64,000 nucleotides of DNA from NCBI GenBank assembly GCA_026014465.1, contig JAOZID010000010.1:62001-126000 (forward strand). Reading direction: 5' to 3'. Shown piece after piece: positions 51,235-58,901 of the stretch. Each line of letters starts with the position of its first letter. Position 1 is the stretch's first letter. Made by a program: the position numbers and the translations under genes. Under the pieces are notes generated by a model. That model saw only the letters and a list, made by a program, of their open reading frames with translations, had not been told where the DNA came from and searched no databases. The stretch is from Candidatus Bathyarchaeota archaeon (lineage in GTDB: Archaea > Thermoproteota > Bathyarchaeia > Bathyarchaeales > Bathycorpusculaceae).

Positions 51235-52176
51235 ATGCGGCGTCAGGGTTTAGTTGTTGCAGGTGCGGTGTGCATGCTGTTGCTTTTTGCTGTGTCAGTT
51301 TGCCCAGTGAACGCGCAGGAATTTGTTAAGTACAACGTCGAAGTCAGAACCGATGGCTCTGCAGCCTGGATTATAACGCAAGCAACCGACACCCAAAGCC
51401 CCACAGACACCTGGCTTAGTTTTCAAGAAAAAATCTTGACCCTAGTTGAAACAGCCTCCACTCAAACCCAACGAGAAATGAGTGTAGACCTGAATTCACT
51501 TGAGATGAAAACAACAAACTTCGCGGACACCCAATCAAAAATCACCGAGTACCAGTTCACCTGGAAAAACTTTAGCATCATAGAAGATACGCAAATCATC
51601 TTCGGCGACGTCTTTGGGGTCAGCAACTTTTTTGGCAGCCTGTACGGCGATGGCTCTTTGGAAATTATTTATCCCCAAACGTTTGAGGTGCAGTCGGTTT
51701 CGCCCATGCCCAACGGCGGCAATGACGCGCAGGTTTTGGAGTGGCTGGGTACAAACTTTTTTGTCAACGCAAACCCAAGCATCACCTTAGTGGAAAACAC
51801 TGATTTAGCCACGGGAACAAGCCAGGCTGATTCTGGTCTTTGGTTGCTTATCATTTTGGTGGTTGCTGTGGTCTGCGTGGCAATTGCATTTCTCTACCTG
51901 CGTAGACGCGGCAAAAAACCTGCAGCCAAAACCCAAGAGATGGTTAGGTTGCCTGTTGTGGAGAGCGAAGAAGATAAAATAGTGAAAGCCCTTTTAGATA
52001 GTGGGGGCAGCAGTTCGCAGTCCGCCATTACACGGCAATGCATGTTTTCGAAAGCTAAAACAAGTCAGTTGTTGACTGCTCTAGAAAAAGATGGTGTAGT
52101 GACAAGGTATAAGAAGGGACGGGATAAGATAGTTGTTCTTACAGAAAAAGGCAAGGGAAACAGGCATGATGCATAG
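51235..52176 (+). CDS. secreted-domain/transmembrane/winged-helix one-component regulator (DUF7345/DUF7343-like)
   Basis: A 313-residue single-pass membrane regulator: signal peptide (about 1-27, ending VNAQ), an extracytoplasmic beta domain (about 30-195, VKYNVEVRTDGSAAWIITQ through EVQSVSPMP), a transmembrane helix (about 203-223, LWLLIILVVAVVCVAIAFLYL), basic stop-transfer RRRGKK, and a cytoplasmic winged helix (about 240-310, IVKALLDSGGSSSQSAITRQCMFSKAKTSQLLTALEKDGVVTR). This architecture is common in archaea. It probably senses surface conditions. Its end overlaps the cohesin-like gene by about 11 nt, so the two are co-expressed. Confidence 0.88.
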   Translation: MRRQGLVVAGAVCMLLLFAVSVCPVNAQEFVKYNVEVRTDGSAAWIITQATDTQSPTDTWLSFQEKILTLVETASTQTQREMSVDLNSLEMKTTNFADTQSKITEYQFTWKNFSIIEDTQIIFGDVFGVSNFFGSLYGDGSLEIIYPQTFEVQSVSPMPNGGNDAQVLEWLGTNFFVNANPSITLVENTDLATGTSQADSGLWLLIILVVAVVCVAIAFLYLRRRGKKPAAKTQEMVRLPVVESEEDKIVKALLDSGGSSSQSAITRQCMFSKAKTSQLLTALEKDGVVTRYKKGRDKIVVLTEKGKGNRHDA

Positions 52177-52819
52177 ATTATTTGGTAGGCGTCAGGTTTT
52201 TGTGGCAGCGGTTTTGTTTAGCTTGTTTTTGGCTGCTATGGCTCAAACTGTTAACGCCCAAGCTGATTCAGAGCCAACCGTCGCAGTAGTTCCAAGCCAA
52301 AACACGGCGCAAATAGGCGAATCTCTAACCGTTAACATAACTCTTACTAACGTGGAAAACCTCTACGGGTTGGATATAGCGTTTTCGTGGAACAGCTCTG
52401 TTTTACAGTTAATAGACAGCCAAGCATTATTGGGCGTAGAAACCTACCCCGAAGGCGTTTTGCATGAACCCGTACTAATTATAGTTGAAGATGTCTCGCA
52501 GGAAACAGGGCAGTACCAGCTTGTTGCAATCTCACAAGCCACCGCGCAACCGTTTAGCGGCAGCGGAACCATAGCCACCTTCACGTTCAACGTCACAAGC
52601 ACAGGACACACCACCCTGACCGTGCAAAGCACACTCGCAGATTACCCCGAACCCGACCAAGTATCCGAACCCATAGCCCACGCCCGCATCAACGCAACCA
52701 TAAACGCAGTCATCCCCGAATTCCCAAGCACCATTATACTAGCAGCCCTAATAGCCGCAGTCACAGCAACACTCCTACTCCACAAACAACACCAAACCAA
52801 AAAAGCCACACACACCTAA
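52166..52819 (+). CDS. membrane-anchored cohesin-like protein
   Basis: A 217-residue protein with a signal peptide (about 1-30, ending VNAQ), a cohesin-type beta sandwich (about 35-175: VAVVPSQNTAQIGESLTVNITLTNVENLYGLDIAFSWNSSVLQLID ... GSGTIATFTFNVTSTGHTTLTV), and a C-terminal IPEFPS motif followed by a membrane helix and a basic tail. Cohesins bind dockerins to assemble surface complexes. A gene encoding a dockerin-like tail lies 1.2 kb away. ATG 52166 or 52169; both overlap the upstream regulator. Confidence 0.88.
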   Translation: MMHRLFGRRQVFVAAVLFSLFLAAMAQTVNAQADSEPTVAVVPSQNTAQIGESLTVNITLTNVENLYGLDIAFSWNSSVLQLIDSQALLGVETYPEGVLHEPVLIIVEDVSQETGQYQLVAISQATAQPFSGSGTIATFTFNVTSTGHTTLTVQSTLADYPEPDQVSEPIAHARINATINAVIPEFPSTIILAALIAAVTATLLLHKQHQTKKATHT

Positions 52820-52860
52820 ACACGCCCAACCAAACCACAAACCCGCTTCAACAGAAAAAA

Positions 52861-52920
52861 AGTAGACCCCCTCCCCCCTTTTCTGCATACAATTAAAATT
52901 TGGACCCAAATAGGTTGGTG
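52861..52920 (-). repeat. dispersed G-rich repeat, copy 4
   Basis: A copy in minus orientation: CACCAACCTATT, 19 bases, TATGCAGAA, then GGGGGG-A-GGGGG. The right end differs after the G-runs (TCTACT rather than TAGGTCAG). It lies between the cohesin-like gene and the Cys-rich 74-residue gene. Confidence 0.85.
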
Positions 52921-52975
52921 TTGGGGGATGAAAAAGTTATAAACGGTTTTTGCCTCAGTTACGGTTTGATGTGTT

Positions 52976-53200
52976 ATGTCTTTAGATGGTTATGTTGAGT
53001 ATTCGCGGCGTGAATTCTGCAAAGATATTAGGTGTCCTGTGCAGGAGACTTTGAACACTTTGGAGGGTAATCCTGAAGCTTATGAGCTTATCAGGCAGAC
53101 CTGCAGCACCGCTTGCCGCCACAGCACTTGGGAGTTTCATCACTGGCTAATCAAAAAAGGATATTTACTCGTACGTCCAAAGGACACAGCGGAGCAATAA
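52976..53200 (+). CDS. small four-cysteine protein upstream of the LsrF-like aldolase
   Basis: A 74-residue protein with cysteines at 15, 20, 43 and 47 (FCKDIRCPVQ and TCSTACRHS), enough for a zinc or Fe-S site, plus His 48 and the EFHHWLIKKGYLLVR end. I do not recognise the family. The stop is 3 nt before the ATG of the aldolase gene, so the two are surely co-transcribed, suggesting a functional link to that enzyme. The ATG follows a TATA-like region near 52932. Confidence 0.75.
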   Translation: MSLDGYVEYSRREFCKDIRCPVQETLNTLEGNPEAYELIRQTCSTACRHSTWEFHHWLIKKGYLLVRPKDTAEQ

Positions 53201-53203
53201 ATT

Positions 53204-54007
53204 ATGTCTATGGATTGGGGAATGAAGAACCGTTTATCTCAGCTTATCCAAAAAGACGGCAAAGCCCTGTTTTTGCCTGTTGACCACGGATACTTCCAAG
53301 GACCAACCAGGTGCCTTGAAAAGCCAGGCGAGACCATTAAGCCGATTTGGCAGTACGCAGACGCGTTGATGATGACCCGCGGCGTACTTCGCAACTGCAT
53401 AGACCCAGCAATTCCAAAACCTGTTATCATGAGGGTCTCAGGCGCCGTAACCGTAGTTGGGGAAGATTTGGCTAACGAGAGCAGAGTCACATCGATCCAG
53501 GAAATTTTGCGGCTAAACGCTTCTGCCGTGTCCATGTCCGTGTTCGTCGGCACACCGTACGAAAACAAAAGCCTAACCAACCTAGGCAAACTCGTCGACG
53601 AATGCGAAGACTACGGCGTACCCGTAATGGCAGTCACCGCAGTAGGCAAAGAACTCGAAAAACGAGAAGCCCGCTACCTCGCCCTGTGCTGCCGAGTCGC
53701 CGCCGAAATCGGTGCCCGCGTAGTCAAAACCTACTACTGCAAAGAGAAATTCGAAAAAGTCGTAGACGGCTGCCCCGTACCCGTTGTCATCGCAGGCGGA
53801 CCAAAAGCCGAAACCCAACAAGAAGTCTTCGACTTCGTCTATGACGGCATGCAAAAAGGCGCAGTCGGCGTAAACCTGGGCAGAAACATCTGGCAAACCC
53901 CAAACCCCGTAGCGTCAATACGCGCGATTAGAGCCATCATACACGACAACTACACCCCCAAAGAAGCCAACGACCTTTACATGCAAATCCAAAACCAAAC
54001 AACCTAA
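53204..54007 (+). CDS. LsrF/DhnA-family class I aldolase or thiolase
   Basis: A 267-residue TIM barrel closely following LsrF in pattern: ALFLPVDHGYFQGPTRCLE, YADALMMTRGVLRNC, RLNASAVSMSVFVG, VPVMAVTAVGKELEKREARYLALCCRVAAEIGARVVKTYY (Schiff-base Lys in VVKTY), VPVVIAGGPK and GAVGVNLGRNIWQ. LsrF cleaves a phosphorylated autoinducer-2 product; other members make aromatic amino-acid precursors or split fructose 1,6-bisphosphate. The other lsr genes are absent, so a different ketose or hexulose phosphate is likely. It is in an operon with a Cys-rich protein before it and a dehydrogenase after it. Confidence 0.88.
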   Translation: MSMDWGMKNRLSQLIQKDGKALFLPVDHGYFQGPTRCLEKPGETIKPIWQYADALMMTRGVLRNCIDPAIPKPVIMRVSGAVTVVGEDLANESRVTSIQEILRLNASAVSMSVFVGTPYENKSLTNLGKLVDECEDYGVPVMAVTAVGKELEKREARYLALCCRVAAEIGARVVKTYYCKEKFEKVVDGCPVPVVIAGGPKAETQQEVFDFVYDGMQKGAVGVNLGRNIWQTPNPVASIRAIRAIIHDNYTPKEANDLYMQIQNQTT

Positions 54008-54038
54008 CCCTTTTTTGGTGTTTTTCTTGCTTGTTGCC

Positions 54039-55055
54039 ATGTACTACAACAACCACGACGTACGCATCGAACAAATGCCTGTTCCAACAATCGGCGACGA
54101 CGAATTCTTGTTCAAGGTCATGGCGTCAGGCATCTGTGGAAGCGACGTAACCGAATGGTACCGTGTTCCTAAAGCGCCGCGGGTTTTGGGACACGAAGCT
54201 ACGGGCGTTGTCGAAAAGGTTGGCAAGAACGTGACCCGCGTCAAGGTGGGTGAGCGCGTTTTTGTTTCCCATCACGTGCCCTGCAATGCATGCATAAACT
54301 GCCAACGGGGACACCACACCGCATGCGAGACCCTGCACACCACCAACTATTATCCCGGCGGGTTTGCCCAGTACGTGCGGGTGCCAAAAATCAACGTGGA
54401 ACAGGGCGTTTACAAGCTTCCCGACAGTATGTCTTTTGAGGAGGGCACGTTTATTGAGCCTTTGGCGTGCGTGGTCCGAGGACAAAGACTTGCTAACCTG
54501 CAAAAAAACGACACGCTACTGATAATCGGCGCAGGCTTAGCAGGCATACTGCACACGCAACTGGCAAAAGCCAAAGGCCTAAGCAAAATCATCGTAGCCG
54601 ACGTAAACCCCTACAGGCTACAGCTAGCCAAAAAATTCGGCGCCACCCACACCTTAGACGCCAAAACAAACCTCCCCGAGCAACTCAAAACAGTCAATGG
54701 CGACTGCTTAGCCGACCAAGTTATCGTCTGCACAGGAGCAACCCCCGCAGCATTAACCGCGTTGGAATGCGTAGGCAAAGGCGGGGTCATCTTGTTTTTT
54801 GCAGTTCCCGACCCCACAGTTAAGCTGCCCTTGCCCATTACGGATTTTTGGAGAAACGAAGTGACCCTGAAAACCAGTTACGGCGCAGCTCCGCAGGATT
54901 TGGAAGATTCCCTGCTGCTTTTGGAGCAAAAGAAGCTGAACGTGAACGATATGATCACGCATAAGCTGAGCCTTCAAGACGCCGCCAGAGGTTTTGAGTT
55001 AGTTGCTACTGCAGGCGAGTCGCTTAAGGTTATTCTTGAGCCTAACCCGCCATAA
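54039..55055 (+). CDS. zinc-dependent medium-chain dehydrogenase
   Basis: A 338-residue MDR enzyme. Catalytic zinc Cys is in ASGICGSD and HE in GHEATG; structural zinc cysteines lie in CNACINCQRGHHTAC. The Rossmann motif is LLIIGAGLAGIL. The relatives include sorbitol and threonine dehydrogenases and 2-deoxy-scyllo-inosamine-type enzymes. Substrate is probably a polyol or sugar alcohol. ATG 54039 was preferred to the earlier ATG 54015. It starts about 30 nt after the LsrF-like aldolase and is probably in the same operon, so the pair may catabolise one carbohydrate. Confidence 0.92.
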   Translation: MYYNNHDVRIEQMPVPTIGDDEFLFKVMASGICGSDVTEWYRVPKAPRVLGHEATGVVEKVGKNVTRVKVGERVFVSHHVPCNACINCQRGHHTACETLHTTNYYPGGFAQYVRVPKINVEQGVYKLPDSMSFEEGTFIEPLACVVRGQRLANLQKNDTLLIIGAGLAGILHTQLAKAKGLSKIIVADVNPYRLQLAKKFGATHTLDAKTNLPEQLKTVNGDCLADQVIVCTGATPAALTALECVGKGGVILFFAVPDPTVKLPLPITDFWRNEVTLKTSYGAAPQDLEDSLLLLEQKKLNVNDMITHKLSLQDAARGFELVATAGESLKVILEPNPP

Positions 55056-55392
55056 GCTGGTGGGTCTTGTTTGCTGGAAACTGCGTGAACAAATCCTTGG
55101 TGGCTTTGGTTTAACCTATGAATTCAATTCATAATTGACCTTTGTTTTAATCATATACCCGATACGACAATGTCGAGTATTGTTCTATCACTGTTTAAAT
55201 ACTGTTATATTTGATATTATATCTGCACATGTATGCTTTGGGAGAAGCAGAGATGTTGGAGGAGGCTAATGCTCTGTATGGAGCATTTACGGGTGTAACC
55301 TTGCTTGTCATCGGCTAAACGCCTTGCAGCATTTACATTTTACTAGCTTCTTTCATCGAATATGTGACATATGAAAGGAGGAGAAAGGAGAA
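55056..55392. other. intergenic region with palindrome and possible leader peptide
   Basis: About 340 bases upstream of a VPEY protein. It contains CGACAATGTCG, a perfect 11-bp palindrome (55165-55175), AGTATT...AATACT arms around it, TATA-like ATATTTGATATTATAT near 55206, and an ATG-started 29-codon frame (55229-55318) that looks marginal. The ribosome site AAAGGAGG(A)GAAAGGAG precedes the next gene. I see no RNA gene. Confidence 0.4.
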
Positions 55393-55986
55393 ATGAATAA
55401 TTCACGGAAAATGGCACTTAGTGCAGTAGCAATAACAGTCTTTAGCTTATGCCTCGCAGCAGCAAGCATGCCCCAAGCAAACGCAGTACCAATGATACCC
55501 ACAATTGACAGTTATGACTCCGCTGGAAACCAAGTGGATGTCTTTTCCATCGGTGAAGACGCCTACGCTCAAGGCAGCGGTTTTTCACCCAACACGCTAT
55601 ACAATGTCTTGGTCTTTGATGACGGTGTTTGCCCCGACCACAGTGACGACATAGAATGGTACACTGGTATGGTAGTTCCAACAGCACGTCTAATTGCTTG
55701 TGTTCCCGTTTCCACAGATGGAGATGGCAACCTTCCCTTGACTAAAATAGTTACAAATGTTGGTCCAACAGGGCAAGCTTATGACCTTATGGTTGACGTT
55801 AACGGAAACTGTGTATACGATGCTTTCATGGATGCTCTTGACGCTAATGACGATGTTCCACCTTGTGACCTTGGCAACAGCGGCTTCTTTGTAGTCCCTG
55901 AGTACAGCTACGGTGCACTCGCAGCCTTAGCAGCTTGCATTGGTGCTTTCGCAATCATAAAACGCAAAGACCTGCACATTGCATAA
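55393..55986 (+). CDS. small secreted protein with a VPEY tail
   Basis: A 197-residue protein: signal peptide (about 1-32, SLCLAAASMPQANA), a compact beta domain (VDVFSIGEDAYAQGSGFSPNTLYNVLVF, VSTDGDGNLPLTKIVTNVGPTGQAYDLMVDVNGNC) resembling an Ig-like/IPT-type fold with conserved Cys, and the C-terminal VVPEYSYGALAAL-helix-KRKD tail. It has two strong ribosome sites before ATG. It is probably anchored on the surface via the same tail as the proteins at 17225, 19721 and 21443. The exact function is unknown. Confidence 0.88.
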   Translation: MNNSRKMALSAVAITVFSLCLAAASMPQANAVPMIPTIDSYDSAGNQVDVFSIGEDAYAQGSGFSPNTLYNVLVFDDGVCPDHSDDIEWYTGMVVPTARLIACVPVSTDGDGNLPLTKIVTNVGPTGQAYDLMVDVNGNCVYDAFMDALDANDDVPPCDLGNSGFFVVPEYSYGALAALAACIGAFAIIKRKDLHIA

Positions 55987-56128
55987 TCTGTGCCTTCAAA
56001 CGCCAGATACTGCAAACCCTTTTTTCAACCCGTTTTACTCTTTTTCTACATAAACTCTTGAGGGCTCTATATATTACTACGAAATTGCAGATTAACCGTT
56101 TCTTTGTATTCTTTGTTTCGGATGCACT

Positions 56129-56272
56129 GTGACGCATAAACTGGGTGAAACAAACAAGCCAAGCAAAGACAGTTTTGGCAGGCAAAACGCCGAAGACTTG
56201 CTGTGCTTTGTTCGAACGCAAACGGACCATATCGTCCACAAAAGAAGGTCTGAAATCCTATGCAGGCACTAG
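56129..56272 (+). CDS. possible 47-residue basic protein overlapping the next gene
   Basis: A GTG-started frame with polar, charged composition (MTHKLGETNKPSKDS, RTQTDHIVHKRRSEILCRH) downstream of a good TATA element (CTCTATATATTAC near 56069). It ends inside the start of the winged-helix gene (13-nt overlap), a layout often seen in translational coupling. No family is recognised and no clear ribosome site is seen, so it may be a chance frame. Confidence 0.35.
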   Translation: MTHKLGETNKPSKDSFGRQNAEDLLCFVRTQTDHIVHKRRSEILCRH

Positions 56273-56556
56273 AGCTAAAAAGAAACCGAATCCAGCTCCT
56301 TAACCAAATCCTAAACATCTGTCAGCACCCCCAGACGCCCACGGCAATCATGCAAAAAGCCGACCTCACCAAAGAAAACCTTGACGATTGCATCATGCAA
56401 CTGCAAGATTTAGGTTTTCTATTTTTCGATGTCGCCCATAATGAGTACTTGACAACTGCAAAAGGGCAGGCTTTTCTGGGCAAATGGCGCCAATTTCAAG
56501 AACTGCTAAAACCCAACGAACGATGCCTATTCAAAATCCAAACAGAAAAACATTAA
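56260..56556 (+). CDS. winged-helix protein (HTH_45-like)
   Basis: A 98-residue winged helix: LKRNRIQLLNQILNICQHPQTPTAIMQKADLTKENLDDCIMQLQDLGFLFFDVAHNEYLTTAKGQAFLGKWRQFQELL fits the archaeal PF14947-like regulators, with the second helix as recognition element and the final helix for dimerisation. ATG 56260. Targets are unknown. It resembles the regulator at 39886 in fold and size. Confidence 0.82.
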   Translation: MQALELKRNRIQLLNQILNICQHPQTPTAIMQKADLTKENLDDCIMQLQDLGFLFFDVAHNEYLTTAKGQAFLGKWRQFQELLKPNERCLFKIQTEKH

Positions 56557-56744
56557 AACCTTTTACTGCAAAAAGCAAACCCGCTTAAACTTGCCGTTTT
56601 TAACAGGTTATTGCAATCTAAACATGTTTTGTGCGAATTATTTATAACAGACGACACGCATCTATATAGTTAACAGAGAATAAATGGGAACTTCTTATTT
56701 TTGAGTTATACATCCTGTTATAAGAGAAAGGGAGATGAAAAGAA

Positions 56745-56924
56745 TTGAATGCAAGTGTAAAATTTCAATGTCCCACATGCAAAGCTGTGTTTGAGTTTGA
56801 TTGTATAGGCGAACACGAATTCGTTCCTTGCCCCATATGCGGAAACGACTTCAAAACCGCCAAAAAAGGCAAACGCTTAGTCCTTGAACCCTTCGAATTC
56901 AAAACCGCACCCATACCCACCTAA
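56745..56924 (+). CDS. LysW-like zinc-ribbon protein 1 (59 aa)
   Basis: A 59-residue zinc ribbon: KFQCPTCKAVFEFDCIGEHEFVPCPICGNDF supplies CPTC and CPIC knuckles about 20 residues apart, close to the amino-group carrier LysW. The C-terminal EDWGE that LysW needs for lysine/arginine synthesis is missing (end FEFKTAPIPT). Start TTG 56745 follows GGGAGATG. It is the first of two small zinc ribbons in tandem. A general metal or RNA role is as likely as carrier function. Confidence 0.78.
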   Translation: MNASVKFQCPTCKAVFEFDCIGEHEFVPCPICGNDFKTAKKGKRLVLEPFEFKTAPIPT

Positions 56925-56970
56925 ACCCAACTTTTCACAAACAAATCGCAACATGAAAGGAGGCAAAAAC

Positions 56971-57126
56971 ATGAAAGTAACATGCGCCTGCTGCAGGCAA
57001 ACCTTCAACGTCTGCACCGAAAACTTTTCCAACTACGAAATAATCTTCTGCCCAAACTGCGCACTAGACCACCAAATAACCAAAAACAACAATCAAGTCA
57101 CCGTAAAACCTTTACTCCGAGCTTAA
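56971..57126 (+). CDS. LysW-like zinc-ribbon protein 2 (51 aa)
   Basis: A 51-residue protein with CACC (about 5-8) and CPNC (about 28-31), plus an extra Cys at about 15. AAAGGAGG eight bases before the ATG is a strong ribosome site. It lies 46 nt after the previous zinc ribbon, so the two are probably co-transcribed. The fold is similar but the sequence is clearly diverged. No acidic C-terminal carrier motif. Function unknown. Confidence 0.78.
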   Translation: MKVTCACCRQTFNVCTENFSNYEIIFCPNCALDHQITKNNNQVTVKPLLRA

Positions 57127-57284
57127 TGCTTGGGTGGCAATCCCTTGGGCGCTTGAAACAGCGCTGCGCTTTTTGGAAACCCAGCAAGACACCTAAATCA
57201 AGCCAAAACCTACCTGTGCACGCAAACTAAACCGTAAAGCCACGACTTCAAAACAAAAACCCAACCTGCTCAATGCAAGTGTTT

Positions 57285-57360
57285 TGGTAGCCCGGAAGAG
57301 ATTCGAACTCTTGTCAAGGGCTCCAGAGGCCCCTATGCTTGGCCACTACACCACCGGGCT
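57285..57360 (-). tRNA. tRNA-Gln (CUG), with genome-encoded CCA
   Basis: A 73-nt cloverleaf plus CCA. The acceptor stem AGCCCGG pairs with CCGGGCT, the T-arm is AAGAG-TTCGAAT-CTCTT, and the anticodon stem GGGGC/GCCCT encloses loop CTCTGGA, giving anticodon CUG (glutamine, codon CAG). The D-stem uses wobble pairs. CCA follows the discriminator A directly, so it is encoded. No intron is apparent. The CCA-adding enzyme gene lies just upstream on the same strand, 48 nt away. Confidence 0.93.
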
Positions 57361-57408
57361 CCTACCGCACCACTAAAAACACTTCTACGTAATAACCTTA
57401 ACGTTCTT

Positions 57409-58887
57409 TCAGCGGCACCTTTCGCCTTTCTGAGTTGGCGGTTTGGGTTCTGGGCTGCTTTTGATGTTTAGCCAAAACGGTTTGCCCCGCAAAAACTCGG
57501 TGAGAAACCCTGCAAAACCGGGGTCGCTTTTGTAAACCTCTGTTATTTGTGTGTTAACCAGAACCGATAGGCTTTCACGAAAACTCTTAGCTATAAGTCC
57601 AGCAGCGCCTATGTCTTTGCCGCCATCCGCAAGCTTTCTACGCAGCAAATCCGCAGCCCCCGCATTTTTTCGATGCACCTGAACTGCCCATCTGCCCTCT
57701 TCAAGGTAAGGACCCGCAATTACCTCGCTGCTGTTTGCGTATTTTTCCAAGAAGCGGCTGCTTGCTTTTTCCCGCGCAAGCGGTGGACCCAAATGCTTCT
57801 TAACCAAGGGCAAAACCTGCTCTTCAAGCTCAAAAACAAAAACCGCCAACGCCGCCGCATCACTTGTCCACGCTGCGTCACGCAAAACCTTGAAGTTCGC
57901 AATCTCCAACTGCCTGCGCAGGTTTTTTTGGGTGCGGTAGATTTGTCCCCACAGCACATCCGCCACTGCCTCGGGCTTGTTGCAGCAGACAAAGACAAGG
58001 TCTGTGCCGCGGTTCTCCACGGTCTGTTGTAGTTTTTGGGTGGTTAGGGGCTGGGTTTTGGGTGGAAAAAAGAACGTTTCGCGGGGGGTTTGCAGAAATG
58101 CGCGGCTGGCTGCTACGAAAACGTTGAGTTTGGGGGGTTGCACGGCGGAGGCGACGTTTCTTGCTTTGTCTACGGGGTCAACAATTACCAACGGCTCAGC
58201 AAACAACCGCTTCAACTCGGCTTCGTCTTGCCTGTAGTGGCTTTCAATGTCTATGAGTTGTCTGCCCGCGTAGCCTGATGCCGCTTCCAAGACCTCAAGG
58301 AACGAGCCGTAATGCAGAACCAACAACTCACACAAATAGCCGCTAAACCCGCCGACTTTAATTTCCGCCCCATACACCCCAATGCCCTTCATGAACTTCT
58401 TCAGCAGCCGCACTTCCCCACGCTGCGCCTCATTCAAGTGGGTGTTGATGTAGTTTGTATGAAAAGGCGTTCGGTCCGTTGCGCTTAACCACTTGCCTGG
58501 CGTGGCATCGTAGCAGGGCACAATATTTACCCGTGTCCCATCCTCTGTGAACGCTTCCAAGTACGGGTGCTCCGCGTATCTTTCAACCTGCCTTGCGCCC
58601 TCCATGGCTTTGCGCGCAATCTTTAGGGTCAAATCGCCTAGTTCATCTCGAGAAACCGTTCGCGGCACACGCATAAAAACATCCACGTCAGGGTCGCCTC
58701 CAAGCCACGTATCTTTTGCCACTGAACCCTCCACACGCACATCCGCCACAACCCCCATCTGTTCACAAACCAGCGCGACTTTGTCTTCTAAAGACTTGGC
58801 CAAAGCTTCCATTTTGGCTCTCTCAGCCTGCGTAGGCGTAATTTTCTTCAATACGCGTTGGGTGACTTGGCTGGTTTGGGGTTGCAT
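57409..58887 (-). CDS. cca: CCA-adding enzyme (class I, archaeal)
   Basis: A 492-residue tRNA nucleotidyltransferase that adds or repairs the CCA end of tRNA. The N-terminal catalytic motif is VEGSVAKDTWLGGDPDVDVFMRVP (about 51-74), with the DVD aspartates. The archaeal central and tail domains follow (LKKFMKGIGVYGAEIKVGGFSGYLCELLVLHYGSF; PKLNVFVAASRAFLQTPRETFFFPP). Length is a little over the usual 440-460 residues. ATG start. It shares the strand with the downstream tRNA-Gln and the upstream ThpR gene (15-nt gap), forming an RNA-processing cluster. Confidence 0.96.
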   Translation of the reverse strand: MQPQTSQVTQRVLKKITPTQAERAKMEALAKSLEDKVALVCEQMGVVADVRVEGSVAKDTWLGGDPDVDVFMRVPRTVSRDELGDLTLKIARKAMEGARQVERYAEHPYLEAFTEDGTRVNIVPCYDATPGKWLSATDRTPFHTNYINTHLNEAQRGEVRLLKKFMKGIGVYGAEIKVGGFSGYLCELLVLHYGSFLEVLEAASGYAGRQLIDIESHYRQDEAELKRLFAEPLVIVDPVDKARNVASAVQPPKLNVFVAASRAFLQTPRETFFFPPKTQPLTTQKLQQTVENRGTDLVFVCCNKPEAVADVLWGQIYRTQKNLRRQLEIANFKVLRDAAWTSDAAALAVFVFELEEQVLPLVKKHLGPPLAREKASSRFLEKYANSSEVIAGPYLEEGRWAVQVHRKNAGAADLLRRKLADGGKDIGAAGLIAKSFRESLSVLVNTQITEVYKSDPGFAGFLTEFLRGKPFWLNIKSSPEPKPPTQKGERCR

Positions 58888-58901
58888 TGTCTTCGCCTTG
58901 G

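Noticed and set aside
55229-55318. 29-codon ATG frame upstream of the small VPEY protein
   Set aside because: Too short and without a convincing family or ribosome site; kept only as a leader-peptide possibility.
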